Source of the DNA: Entrophospora sp. SA101 | Taxonomy: Eukaryota > Glomeromycota > Glomeromycetes > Entrophosporales > Entrophosporaceae | Reading direction: 5' to 3' | DNA: 32,763 nucleotides | Assembly (NCBI GenBank): GCA_958430865.1 | Contig: CAUDNR010003746.1 | Coordinates: forward strand, 1 to 32,763 | Shown here: positions 22,450-32,763 of the stretch, in pieces | Layout: each line of letters starts with the position of its first letter | Position numbering within the stretch: the first letter of the stretch is position 1 | The notes under the pieces: model-generated | Seen by the model: the letters and a program-made list of their open reading frames with translations, nothing else | Told to the model about the DNA's origin: nothing | The model's database searches: none | Translations under genes and position numbers: made by a program

Positions 22450-24545
22450 ATCAAATATGCTTACAGATTCACATACAAGAAAGAAGCAGTAAGTGAGGAC
22501 CGAAGTAAATTTGTAAATTAATTAATTGATAAGCATCAAATTATTGCGAGTTGCTTGCAATTAACTGACAAGATTAGCCTAAAAGTTAGCTGTAATCAGC
22601 ATTAACCAAAAACTACCTAGAAATATCACCATTTAACAAGAATCAGAAAACTGTAAAAAATTTATTATAAGAAATATTATTATATATAATTTAGAAAAAT
22701 AAAATAAAAATAATAGTTATAATGAACAAATTATTATGGGAATTAAATTAGTCACTCATCAATTCTTTCTTTTTAATTGCTAGAATCTAATGTTTATTAA
22801 TCAATCCGAACTGTTAGTAATAATTAATGGATAGTAATTTCCAATTAATTAATATGTAATTTTTATTCACCTTTGTTAACCAAGAAAGCCAAAATCTAAT
22901 GAACTATCATTAATTGTATAACTTTTAAAGCATTTAGATGTATGCATCTGGACGTGATTTATGTACTTGTTGCAAATCACTAACACCAACACCAACACTG
23001 CTGCTGCTACTACTACTACAATCATTACCATAAATTTCCTTATGTTTGTCATAAGCAAAGTCAAAAGGCTCTCCACTAGTTGGTCTTTTTGATGGATCCA
23101 CATCCCAACATTTCTGCATCATTTGTGCATAATCATCAGGCATTTCTGGTAATATTGGTGGTTGTAAACCCTCACATATATCAAAAATTAAACAATGATC
23201 ATGAGCTCTATCATCAAATGATGGATGACCTGCAAATATTTCCCACATTAACATCACAATGCTATAGATATCAGATTATTTTGTGTTCTTTTTTCCCCTA
23301 AGTAGTTCAGGTGCAACATATGATACAATTCCATAGACTTTACCAGATGATCTTTCATCAACTGGTCCACATAATCCTAAATCTGTAGTATAACAATTAC
23401 CTCCTTCCACAAGTATATTACCACTATGTAAATCACAATGGATTGAATCTTTTTCATGTATATCATCTAATGCACTACATAAATAATCAAAGATTGTAAT
23501 TCTGTCTTTTAATGTTAAATTTAAGTGATTTTTTTTCAAATAATCCCTTAAATTTTCCTCTGATAAATAATTTAAAACTATTGCATAATTTCCATTATCT
23601 GGGAATTTAGTTATACCATAACAAGAATTAATTGCTGATGATTTAATTTTACAATGATTTATTGCCTAAAATTGAATTAGTATTATATAATACATACGGT
23701 ATTGTTTATTTTGGTTTAAATGACAATTACCAACCTCATCAAAAAAGTCTTTTCCTGGATTACTTGAATTATTTAAACTTTTTAATATTATGTCTCTCCT
23801 TCCATGATAACTAACTCCTTTTTATTTTCATTATAATCAATTATATGTCCTCTTGTCCATGTAGCAGTATAAATTAAACTAAATCCACCCTCTGTCAACT
23901 TTGTTACTTTTTCAAATTGCTCAAAAGGTATCCATTCTAAAATATAAGTTGGCAAAGATGATTTCATTTGAGATTGTTGAATAAAATCATCAATTATGTT
24001 ATTCCCAGATGTCCAAGTGGTGAAAAGACCCTGTAGTTGTAAAGTAATACAACCTTCACAAAATCTATCAGAGTATCTTGTTGATTTACATTTGTTGCAT
24101 TCTTTTGGTTTGCCAAGTTTATATGTTACATTATTTAATTCAGTATCATAAACAAACTTTTCTTTACAATATTCCTTTTCATTTTCAGAAAGCTTCTTGT
24201 TTTTTTTTGACTAATGAAAAAAAATAATCTTTTCTACCTTTTTTATCAGAACTCATTAGAGCATTATTATACATTTCATTATTAATTTTAAATACAAGTT
24301 CCTTTCTTTATAGTGGTATTAATGATAATAATTTACTAAGAGACATCATAATATAAAAGTAAATATATTTATAAGATTTAAAATTTGACTTGACTCAATC
24401 TATTGTGTTCTATTGAATAGAGTAGAGAAAACGATTTGTTTTGTACTGAGAATAACATTAGTCCGTTTATATTTATTATCCAATTTTTTGTCAATCGAAT
24501 TATTATCACCATTCAAATTAATCTGCAAAAGGAATAATATAAAGA
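22450..24545 (-). repeat. Segmental duplication unit 3, inverted
   Basis: Contains the kinase pseudogene with its 3' flank (22450-22875), which matches the 3' flanks of units 1 and 2 in reverse complement, and its 5' flank (24347-about 24480). Units 2 and 3 thus form an inverted repeat around a 1.4-kb spacer. Confidence 0.65.
22876..24346 (-). pseudogene. Kinase pseudogene, copy 3 (inverted)
   Basis: It aligns from the shared MSLSKLL start (24346) to the C-terminal LDFGFLG (22876), intron included, but carries several independent lesions. A nonsense TAA replaces a Glu codon at codon 13 (24310-24308). A frameshift lies in an A run near 24200 (nine A against eight in copy 1). Another frame change falls around 23790-23830, just before the VVLK lysine. 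A second nonsense TAA replaces Glu after KKNTK (23278-23276). A deletion of about 35 bp near 22935 removes the segment before SKCFKSY. The central kinase part still reads well (HCDLHSGNILV, TDLGLCG, APELLRGKK), so inactivation is not ancient. APE is kept here where copies 1 and 2 have SPE. Confidence 0.85.
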
Positions 24546-24560
24546 ATTATAAACAAATGA
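24485..24560 (+). repeat. Orphan kinase-promoter fragment in opposite orientation
   Basis: The sequence CCATTCAAATTAATCTGC, then AAAGGAATAATATAAAG, matches the promoter regions of copies 1 (about 16810-16855) and 2 (about 18960-19005) in the plus orientation. The gene beside it, copy 3, is on the minus strand. It is therefore not copy 3's own promoter in place, but the start of a further, head-to-head unit cut off at about 24560, or a local inversion. Confidence 0.5.
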
Positions 24561-24571
24561 ATAAATAATAT

Positions 24572-24962
24572 GGTTGGAGACCTCCTATTGCTGCGCCATG
24601 CGGCAATAGCAATTTTGTAATTCGTTCAAAATATTTCAAAAAATAGGACTTCACGTGATTTTGGTTTTCTTACTGCCAAATTTAGATACGATAGTCAAAA
24701 GCTAGTCTAAATTTGGTAACATTTCCTAAATTTAGAAATGATCATAGTGGACAAATTCCTCGCGAGCATAGTAAAGTACATGTTTTAAAAAAGAATAGAA
24801 CTCTACAACAAATAATTTTTTTGAGAAAATCTCTCTATTACATTAAAACTAAAGACATATTCTATCAACTAATAGAGCTATTTTTTTAAAGGTAGGACAG
24901 AAAGTGACTTCTATACTTTTAAAATTAGCCCAAAATTTAGGAGGTTTTTAGACCGAGCCAAC
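24572..24962. mobile_element. Candidate non-autonomous element with internal hairpins
   Basis: The ends share GTTGG and ACCTCCTA in inverted orientation (left about 24572-24588; right complement about 24938-24963). Inside are a hairpin around TTGCTGCGCCATGCGGCAA (24587-24605) and a second with CCAAATTTAGA/TCTAAATTTGG arms (about 24676-24718). No coding capacity. The end match is weak, so the boundaries are approximate. Confidence 0.35.
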
Positions 24963-24963
24963 T

Positions 24964-26740
24964 ATAATAATTCAATCCACCAAAAAATTGAAAGATGATG
25001 TTGCCGATCTGTATGAAAAATTAAATGAAAATAAAAATAAAGATCCTTTGTGGCTTGTAGAGGCTTCAGTTGATATTTATATTAGTTGGCTTAATAGACT
25101 TTTCTGGATAAATCCTACACAAAAAAGAAACTGGAGTAAATATAATGACATTGCAATTATACATTCAACATATAAAACAAATACATATAATTTAACATTA
25201 TGTATTGTTAATGATGTTTGATCTATAATTTTCTGTCAAACATTGTTAGATCATGAAAATGTTGAATCATTCAATTGGTTTTTCAGTTGTATGAAAAATG
25301 GGTTTTTAGGATTGCCAAGTTTGATTATGAGTGATTGTGATCCTTCCTTGGAATCATCAATTAAGATAATTTTACAGAAACGAAACGTTATTTGTGCACC
25401 TTTCATATATACAACAATTTGTATAAAAATCAGAAACCAGCTCTGGAAAAGATTATTATAATTTCATCCGGGATTTCAAGACAATTCGTCAGTTGCATTT
25501 GATAGAATGTGGAATCAATTTATTCAAAAATCTTTTGGCAAAAAACGTCAATTGCCTGAATAAGTATATCTATAATTCTAAAGAAAAATGGGGTTGGCCA
25601 TGGAGATGCAGGGTAATGATGGCTGGTGTAAAAACAACATTAAGATTGGAAAGCTTGAAGGCCATTATAAAAAAGCAGTTGAATTCAAAGTCAAACAAAT
25701 CTTATTGAAACATTTGATATAATTGAAAATCATATTCAAAGATCTGCAGCTTACAAAGATATTACAAAAAATACAGAAAAATACTTTTTTTTGTCAATCC
25801 AGAGTTAAAATTGAGATAGCTTCTTCACAATCATATCACTTCTTGATGTCTTCTGTTGATGAAATTTTAGGCGCAATTAATGATAGTGATATTACCAACT
25901 TCATATCCACATTCACTACTGGCGAAAATAATATTACCTCCACCTCCACATCCATGAAAATCATTACTGGCGAAAATGGTAATATAACTGCCTCCACCTC
26001 CAACAACAGTAATAATGTTATCACCGATCTCAGTAGTTTTTCTTTAATAGAATTACTTATTTCATCCGATACATAGCCATCTGAAGTATGGATACTAAAA
26101 CACTGGATGTGGAAAACAATATGTAATTGTTTTCAATGATGTTGCATGCATGTTTCTATCTCATAAAGGAATAGTTTGCAGGCTTTTTTTTTAGCGATTT
26201 TACATACAAGTCAAATTGCCAAGCTCCACATAAAAGTATGATGGTGATTAATAATAATATTAATGATTATCAAGTAATATTGTTGGTATTTATCAACAAC
26301 CACAACAATATCAAAATTACTTGGCGGCGGGTAATATTATTAAAGTTCTAAATTTCAATCCGCCAATAATTCAAGATAAAATTGTCGATTATATCAAGCT
26401 TTAATCTATCACTCAAATAATTGGTGATAGGTATGAGGAGACAAGAACCTTATTTGAAGAAACTTACTACAAATCAAAAAAGAGAAAAGGTGGGAAAGGT
26501 GGTGATCAGCAATTATGACAATAAAATAAAAATCCAATTCCAACAAGAACTAAAGGTCATCCTAAGAAAGGCTCTTATTACGAAAACAACAAATAATTCT
26601 AATTCAATTATAAATTGCACAAAAATGTACTCAACAATAATTAAACAAAAACCGTTATTTTGTAGCTTAGGTTCACCAAACTATGTACTCAATGTTCCAT
26701 ATCTCTAGCATTATTATTAAACTGTTGTAATGGCTAAGAA
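24964..26740 (+). pseudogene. Decayed MULE (Mutator-like) transposase
   Basis: Plus-strand fragments in changing frames keep the order of a MULE transposase. 24988-25221 ends with WSKYNDIAIIHSTYKTNTYNL, the place of the family's DxTYxTN motif, with the catalytic Asp replaced by His. 25243-25461 has LLDHENVESFNWFFSCM and then LIMSDCDPSLESSI, the second catalytic Asp region. 25493-25708 carries the helical region (NSKEKWGWPWRC, TTLRLESL). A Ser/Thr/Asn-rich stretch with a repeated TGENNIT/TGENGNIT motif (25723-26076) and a basic tail (RTKGHPKKG, about 26545) follow. Several stops and frameshifts show the element cannot encode a working transposase. The last part overlaps the dispersed terminal repeat. 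The family call is from motif order, not from a search. Confidence 0.6.
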
Positions 26741-26830
26741 AATAAAATTCTTACTAAAATTTTTTTGACGAAAAATGATCAAAAAGAACTTTGATCACAC
26801 CTGAAATGTTAATAAAACAATGATTAATTC
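26600..26830 (+). repeat. Dispersed transposon-end repeat, copy 3 (plus)
   Basis: Reverse complement of this stretch aligns with about 2600-2815: GTAGCTTAGGTTCACCAAA and TATCTCTAGCATTATTAT are the clearest shared blocks. It lies at the 3' end of the decayed MULE and probably is part of it. Confidence 0.5.
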
Positions 26831-27033
26831 AATATTTTGCTGACCATAATCGCTTCATTTTTCTTTGGCATTCTCAATCAATTTTTTTTGAACATCATTT
26901 GTAATGAATAATAATGGATGCGAACACCGAATTTTGAAAAATTGAAAATTTATTTGTTATCAAACCTATTTATTATTTAAGAAATAAAATAAACAAAATA
27001 ATGATAAAAAAATAAACAACTAAAAAATAAATT

Positions 27034-30000
27034 CTATGCCCACGCAGTCCATCCAACCCACATACAATTTAGCACAACATCATCGGTTGCAAGATCCATC
27101 AAGCATTCGATTTGTTGCTTGATGTCGCAACATGTTGTTGGTATACGTGCTCTTATATTGTGATCTGGATCACCTTTTGCTATCCTTTCGAGGCTAGAAA
27201 AGAATGGTTTGTGGGAATGGCTAACTGCCAATTCTTCACAAATAAGACCTGATAAAATATTGATATTAATATCGATATTGATAACAGTAATAAAAACAAA
27301 GATGCCAAAAAAGATCAATTAATTATGATAATGAAAATAATACAAACTTGCTGGATTCCCAACTTCTAATTTACGCCTTGCAATATTAAGTTTTTTGCGC
27401 GGATACCATTCAGTTTGAGATTGTAAATAGTCATCAATTTCATTTAAATTTTGATTTTCTTTTTTTTTTAAAAAAAATAATTATAAATTAGCTATTGCAA
27501 TTATTAAATTCTAATAAATCGCATCCTTACTTTGTTGTTTTGCTAAGTTTTTTGCACGGGTTAGCCAATCTAGTAATGGTTCTTTTACAAATATTTCCAT
27601 CACGTTAAGCAAGACCTCCTTGTTCAAATGCATTACTATCATATAAATGATTGTTTGGTTAATTAATTATTGATAAATATGCTTTTTTTTATAAGAAAAA
27701 ACAAATTACTTTGCATTATTTTGATCATAGGATACTCTAGCAAACCACGTGATCCGAGTGGTTGCATTAAAGATTCCAATTGTTTAGTCAAACGAAATGG
27801 AACTAATTCAGGAATCTCCAACGTTTCAGTTGCTGACCCAAACGCATGACCAAAATCTATGGAAATAAGCGTTCCTCTAAACAAAATTTTAAAATTTGTT
27901 AATAAATAAACTAATAATAATTATCATCATTGTTATTAAGAAGTCGTTAACTAACTTATTCATGTCTACTAAAAAATTTTCCAAATGTCTATCCCCAATT
28001 CCTAACAACAGTAACAATAAAAGCATCAATTTATTCTGTAATTAATGAATAAAAATTATCATGTATATATATATATTTCATACCAATCAAATAACCACAA
28101 ATGTTAATACTAGCAAGGCTTTTGATAAATTCTGATCTAAGCGACAAATACACCTCCGGAGAAGCTGCCAATTTAAGAAGTGAATTTGTTAAAATGTTTG
28201 AGCCCAAAAGTCCCTGTAAACCTTTAAAATGCTTTATCATATCGTCGCGTGCAGCATGGATGAACATATTTTGATAATCTAATTTACATTTATATAAAAT
28301 AAGTATTTCATTAAATAAAAAAGAATAGAAAAAAATGACAATGTTTATTACCAGCATAATTTTCCTCGATCCAATTTAAATGTTTTTTTTGAGCTTGTTC
28401 CAAAATACTTTCATTATTGATTTTTTTATTGATGAAGTGCCTCAAAGGTTCAGTATCGTTGATCCATTCGATTATACCAAGATTGCCAGTCATAGGAATC
28501 ACCTATTATTGAATAATTTAAAATCTCAATAATAGTCATTTGAAAAAAATCCTTTATTTAATTTATAGAGATTTACTAACTTTATATGTTCTCAAATTAA
28601 TTTTTTGTTGAGAACAATAAAAATCTTTACTCATTATTTTATTCATAAGGTCAAATAATGATTGAACTCTTTGATCAAGTCGTAAATCTTCTCCTCCCTT
28701 TAAATAACAATTAGATGTAAATTTATAATCAAAGGTGGTAAAAAAATAAAATAAAACTTATTTACTTTAACAAGGAAATTATATTCATTTCCATCAGTGC
28801 CAATCATAGTAAGTCGTTTTGGTCGCCTTAACGATCTCAATACCAAGACTCTAGGGTCAAAACGAGCAATCTTTACATGCCTATCCGGGTCAGGAATCAT
28901 TGAACAATCATACTGGGAAGGTATTTCAATCTCCTGTTTTTAAAATAAGAAATTAGAAAATATTTGAAAAAAACTTTTAACTCGAATTCAAAAATTTTTA
29001 TAATTACTTCTAGATAATTAGATGATGAAAATTCTGCGAGCCATTTAGAATATGACTTTAATAAGTTCGAACCCTCTGAAGGCTTTTTGCTCTTTTTCTT
29101 AATATTATTAACAAAATATTCCCAAACTTTTGCTTTAAAATCATTTTGTGTCATGTCCGCTAATTTCGATCCATCTTCACCTATTATAGGAAATATATAT
29201 TAACAATCTACTAAATTTAATATTTTCAAAGTTTCTATATTTACCGCATAAATCTATGATGATACTTGCATGACGGTTCGAAAATTCTCTAAGTTCAAAA
29301 AAATTTAGTTAAGGAATTATAATTTTTTAAATGTTTAAAAGGGGAATGATTTGTTTATTTTTTTTAATAAATAAAAGATATTAAAATCTCCGTAATTTAG
29401 GTTATCCGGTTCAAGCACGAATGCTTTAAGGTTTTGAAAAGATTTTTTAATCTCTTTACGTTTATCTACACCAGAATCCTTTAACTTGACCAAATTCTAA
29501 AAATTTTATTAACAAGCTTATTAATTTAATAATATTATTAATTTTAAAAAAAAAATATAAAAGTATTTAATACCCAAATATTTTGGCACCAATTGTTAAA
29601 ATACATTTCTGGATCAGTTAGTCTTTCCAGTTCAGTTATCAATCTTTCCAATACATCAGATTTTATTTTTTGTTGAAGCCTTTCAACAATCAACTGTCTC
29701 GCTCTTGCATCTGGATCATTTTGTTCAAAATTATAAAATTCACTACTAATTCTGAGTGGGAAGTACAAACTTTTTGGATATTCATCTGCGAGCTTTATAA
29801 ATGGGAAAAAAGAATTGTTATAATGATATAAAGATTACAATAAAAGTATCAAATAAAACAAAACCTTATCCAAAATAGGAAGCACACAATGCATAATAGG
29901 TTTATCCAATACTGCAACTATTTGAGGTATCCACCTTATAAATTTCCAAACAGGCCCGAACGCTTTGGCCTAAATAATTATATGTATACAAGTATGTTAT

Positions 30001-32763
30001 ATTAAAATTTTACAAATTAAATAAAAAGTGAATAAAAATTTTACTTTTGCTAAAAAAGTCTCTTGTGTTTCTTCATAAAATTCTATTATTTGCAACAATC
30101 TAGGGAATATTTCTGAAGCTTCTTCAGAATTCAGCTCTAATGCATCCATAATATTACTCACAACATTGTTCGCATATTGTTCATAATTAAATGAAAACTA
30201 TAAAAGCAACGATCAATAATTGTATTAATAATTTATCATTAAGTGAATAAATATAATTAATAGCACAAATAAAATTATATATACTTGATCCATGTTATTA
30301 TCATCAGATTCGATCATACGTAAATGATCATCGCAATATTTAGCAAATTTAAAAAAAATTTTTCTTTGCAATGAAGGCTGATTAAAATATTTAAGTCATA
30401 AAACAACGTTATTATTATTGTTGTTATAAAAAATAAATTATAAAAATGTTTTTACTTTGAATCTATGCAATTCTTTTGAAGCACTTTCAATAATGTCATA
30501 TCCTTTATTAATCAATTCGTCTTTTCTAATTTTAAGAGACTGCAACGAGCTTTGAGTGTAATCCTTGTTTAATTCTGAATTAAGAAGGGAATATGCTTCA
30601 CTTGCTATCATAGATTTCTTTAGGTCGATCTTAGACTTAAATGACTGAAGAAATAGGTTAAAAATATATTAATTTTGATTTTCATGTGTTTTTTTTTTTA
30701 AATATATCATTATTATATTATTCACTTTAAATTTGCTAAAATCTTCGATTAGGTTTGATAAAATAGAACTCTTTTTCTCGTAATCAACAGCATTGCTTGC
30801 TTCTTGTAAATGTAATTTGTATTGATAATAATCCAATTTATCTGAATCAAATTGAATAAATCGTCGGATTTTGTTTAAACAAGAGTGTGCTACTTCATAA
30901 TTAACTTGTGCTCTTGCAGCAGCAGACATTTTTAACAATGATGTTCCTTCTAGTAAATCCTTTTTTTGTTTAAACTAGAGGAAATTTATAAATTAGTATT
31001 AAATTCAGACTGTTAAAATAATAATAAATAATAATAGCCACTTACTTGATTATCTCTATGTAGACATTCAAGCATATCACGAAGAATTGATTGGCGATTA
31101 ATTACAATGTCATCCCAAGTGTTGCATGAATCGAGGTATTTAGATGGATACCTAGACTTCCAAACCGTCAGTGCTTTATCAAAATTAATGTTTTCACTTT
31201 TTTCTTCGATTAAATTCAAATATTCTTCAATCTCCACAATCTAATATTTAATATTTAATAAATTAATAATATTATTATTAATGGAATTACATTATCATTT
31301 CAAATATATTACCTGCTGCAAGGAACTTAATTTGTTTAATCGAGTGCTTGTTGCCAAAGGATGTAAATTTGTCCATGAGTATAGAAAATTATCATATGAT
31401 TTTCTAACATACATCCTTGCTTTATCATAATTTTTCCGTGTCAATGAAGATAAAGCAAGTTCTAAAAATGGAGACTATATCTCAGCAAATATTTAAAAAT
31501 CGTTTTCAAAAAAGAAAATATTTGAATAATTTACCTATTGGAAAATGCAATTCTAACAATGATGTACGCTCAGGATCTTTCATAGCATTATCTATGAAAG
31601 TATAAAATCGTTGTTTATAGTTGTTATCATTCGTTCCATGGGTCAATTTGAAAAAGCTGTGAAAGAAGTAATTAAGATAAGAATCCTATAAAATATTAAT
31701 TAAAAAAATAACGCACGATTAATAACCTTCGATAAAAATTTTGGTATATATAAAATATAATTGATTAGTTAGAGATAACTTAATAGTTAAACCTGATATT
31801 CTTCACTCCAAAGCTTTTCTAAGTCTCCATCAAGATCAACATTTACAGTCTCAGCAAGATCATCCCATTGACACAGCTTCTCATAACACTCGAATCTTCC
31901 TTCTTCCCAAGTTTCAGCCTAATTTACAGAATTTCATATTCAGTTTATTATGAAAACGCATATATATAAATATATAGTATATTCAGTCAACTTATTGTAC
32001 TTACTTCAATTATATTTTCTTCAATTATATTTTCAATATTTTGTTGATTTTTCAATGCTTTCAAATAATGATAACAAGCAGACGAATAATCGCCAATCAT
32101 CTCAGCATTTAATGCATCTTAAAATCAAAATAAAATAAAGTTACGTTTTTATTGTGCAAATTATCCTAGTTTTGATTCTTTATAATAATAAAATATATGT
32201 ATAAGTTACCTTTAGTATATTCACTCGAAGCAATGTGGCCTTCAAAAATACCTTTACAGACATCATTTCGGCCAATGTGTCTGTACAAGTAAGCCAATTC
32301 CATCCATGGCTTCTTGCTAGTTTCGATATTTGAATTTTCAGAACGTAATCTTTTATGCTCTGTCAAAGGAAAACCCAGACAGTTAACATATGTTTAAGTC
32401 ATAGTGCATGGTTAAGTTATTTTATTCGTTGAAATTAAATACCTCTTTCCTTTGAAACGGGTTTCATTAGTTGTCTTTCGATTAAGAACATTCCTAGCGA
32501 CTCAGTTGAGCTCATTTCACTCGCTTTTCTAATTACAGATGGATCTAAATATATTTCTGTAATCTCGTAACATATTCTGAAAATACTTCCAATAAACGGG
32601 GGAAAGTATTTATTTGTATGGCTAAAAATATTTTTAATGTTATTTTCAAGTGAAACTTTAAAATTATCTTTATACACCTGTAATTTGAAAATCAAAAAAA
32701 AAACTTTTTTGGTCAATGAGTATTGAACAAATATGGTTAAATGGGTAATGAATGATCCCTATT
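27034..32763 (-). CDS. PRKDC: DNA-dependent protein kinase catalytic subunit (DNA-PKcs) orthologue, C-terminal part, 5' end outside window
   Basis: Twenty-five exons on the minus strand join into one open frame of 3738 nt (1245 residues plus stop): 32677-32443, 32359-32210, 32117-32005, 31918-31793, 31685-31535, 31461-31313, 31240-31046, 30974-30726, 30644-30456, 30377-30285, 30197-30045, 29969-29865, 29792-29574, 29496-29382, 29292-29245, 29180-29008, 28933-28766, 28697-28581, 28502-28352, 28278-28084, 28001-27956, 27876-27710, 27635-27531, 27458-27348, 27248-27034. In DNA repair by end joining, DNA-PKcs is recruited by Ku to broken ends and phosphorylates Ser/Thr targets. FAT-region repeats fill residues 1 to about 740 (WMELAYLYRHIG, NTWDDIVINRQ, IFPRLLQIIEFY). 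The kinase follows: RFDPRVLVLRSLRRPKR, ATP-binding Lys877 in FLVKGGEDLR, catalytic loop GIGDRHLENF (Asp1035, Asn1040), IDFGHAFGSA (Asp1054) and VPFRLTKQ. The FATC tail ends GWTAWA. IDFGHAFGSA and the FAT alignment exclude ATM, ATR, mTOR and TRRAP. All catalytic residues are kept. Exons further 5' lie beyond 32763. Confidence 0.93.
29293..29381 (-). other. U12-type (minor spliceosome) AT-AC intron in PRKDC
   Basis: This 89-nt intron starts ATATCTTTT at 29381 (consensus ATATCCTTT), has TTCCTTAACT at 29316-29307 (perfect U12 branch consensus), and ends in AC at 29294-29293, 16 nt after the branch adenosine. No GT donor of the right phase exists near the exon end. Joining at AT-AC makes an ATT codon and the continuous peptide YGDFIREFSNRH, which aligns gap-free with the GAFRRKF region of animal DNA-PKcs. 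Using the nearby AG (29290-29289) breaks the frame. Confidence 0.88.

Noticed and set aside
29289..29381. Reading the PRKDC intron as ending in AG (29290-29289) or starting at a GT
   Set aside because: AG at that place breaks the frame, and the only nearby GT (in TTCGTGC) would remove conserved residues. AT-AC fits frame, branch site and alignment.
27034..32763. Alternative identities ATM, ATR, mTOR or TRRAP for the kinase
   Set aside because: The activation segment IDFGHAFGSA, the DHNIRA stretch before FATC and the FAT-region alignment are those of DNA-PKcs; TRRAP lacks catalytic residues, which are present here.
1..32763. tRNA, rRNA or CRISPR arrays
   Set aside because: No cloverleaf with a GTTCGAATC-type arm, no rRNA-like block and no regularly spaced direct repeats with unique spacers were seen by eye; the tandem repeats found have no spacers.

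Overview
The window looks like nuclear DNA of an arbuscular mycorrhizal fungus, most likely Rhizophagus or a close relative in Glomeromycotina. It is very AT-rich and has short (about 50-120 nt) spliceosomal introns. It carries members of two families that are hugely expanded in those fungi: BTB-BACK-TLDc proteins and kinases with a Cys-rich N-terminal segment. It also holds many decayed transposons and multi-copy orphan genes. The species call rests on recognising these families by eye; no search was run.

Layout. 0-2.5 kb: a membrane-anchored retropepsin-like protease (minus) whose natural ATG looks frameshifted, then a broken copy of an uncharacterised multi-copy family. 2.5-8.2 kb: two BTB-BACK-TLDc genes arranged tail-out as an imperfect inverted repeat, with a palindromic MITE-like element between them. 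8.2-13.7 kb: mostly empty AT-rich DNA with one frame-broken putative membrane protein. 13.7-14.3 kb: the first exon of 5-aminolevulinate synthase (HEM1, minus) with no recognisable continuation downstream. 14.7-16.5 kb: repeats, including a transposon end, 40-bp and 58-bp tandem repeats, a 10-N gap and a 9-bp minisatellite. 16.8-24.6 kb: three copies of a kinase gene, two intact in tandem (plus) and one inverted pseudogene. The tandem pair share 816 bp without a difference, intron included, while their 5' halves have diverged. 24.6-26.8 kb: a MITE-like element and a decayed MULE transposase.

27.0-32.76 kb (minus) is the most notable gene: the C-terminal 1245 codons, over 25 visible exons, of a DNA-PKcs (PRKDC) orthologue. 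It includes the end of the FAT region, a catalytically complete PI3K-like kinase domain and the FATC tail. The gene runs off the right edge. All 25 exons join in one open frame (3738 nt). One of the 24 introns is not GT-AG. It begins ATATCTTTT, has a perfect TTCCTTAAC branch site and ends in AC, which is a minor-spliceosome (U12-type) AT-AC intron, and only that reading keeps the frame.

The genes do not form a pathway. HEM1 (haem synthesis) and PRKDC (double-strand-break repair by end joining) are conserved single genes set in a landscape of lineage-specific duplicated families and mobile-element debris.
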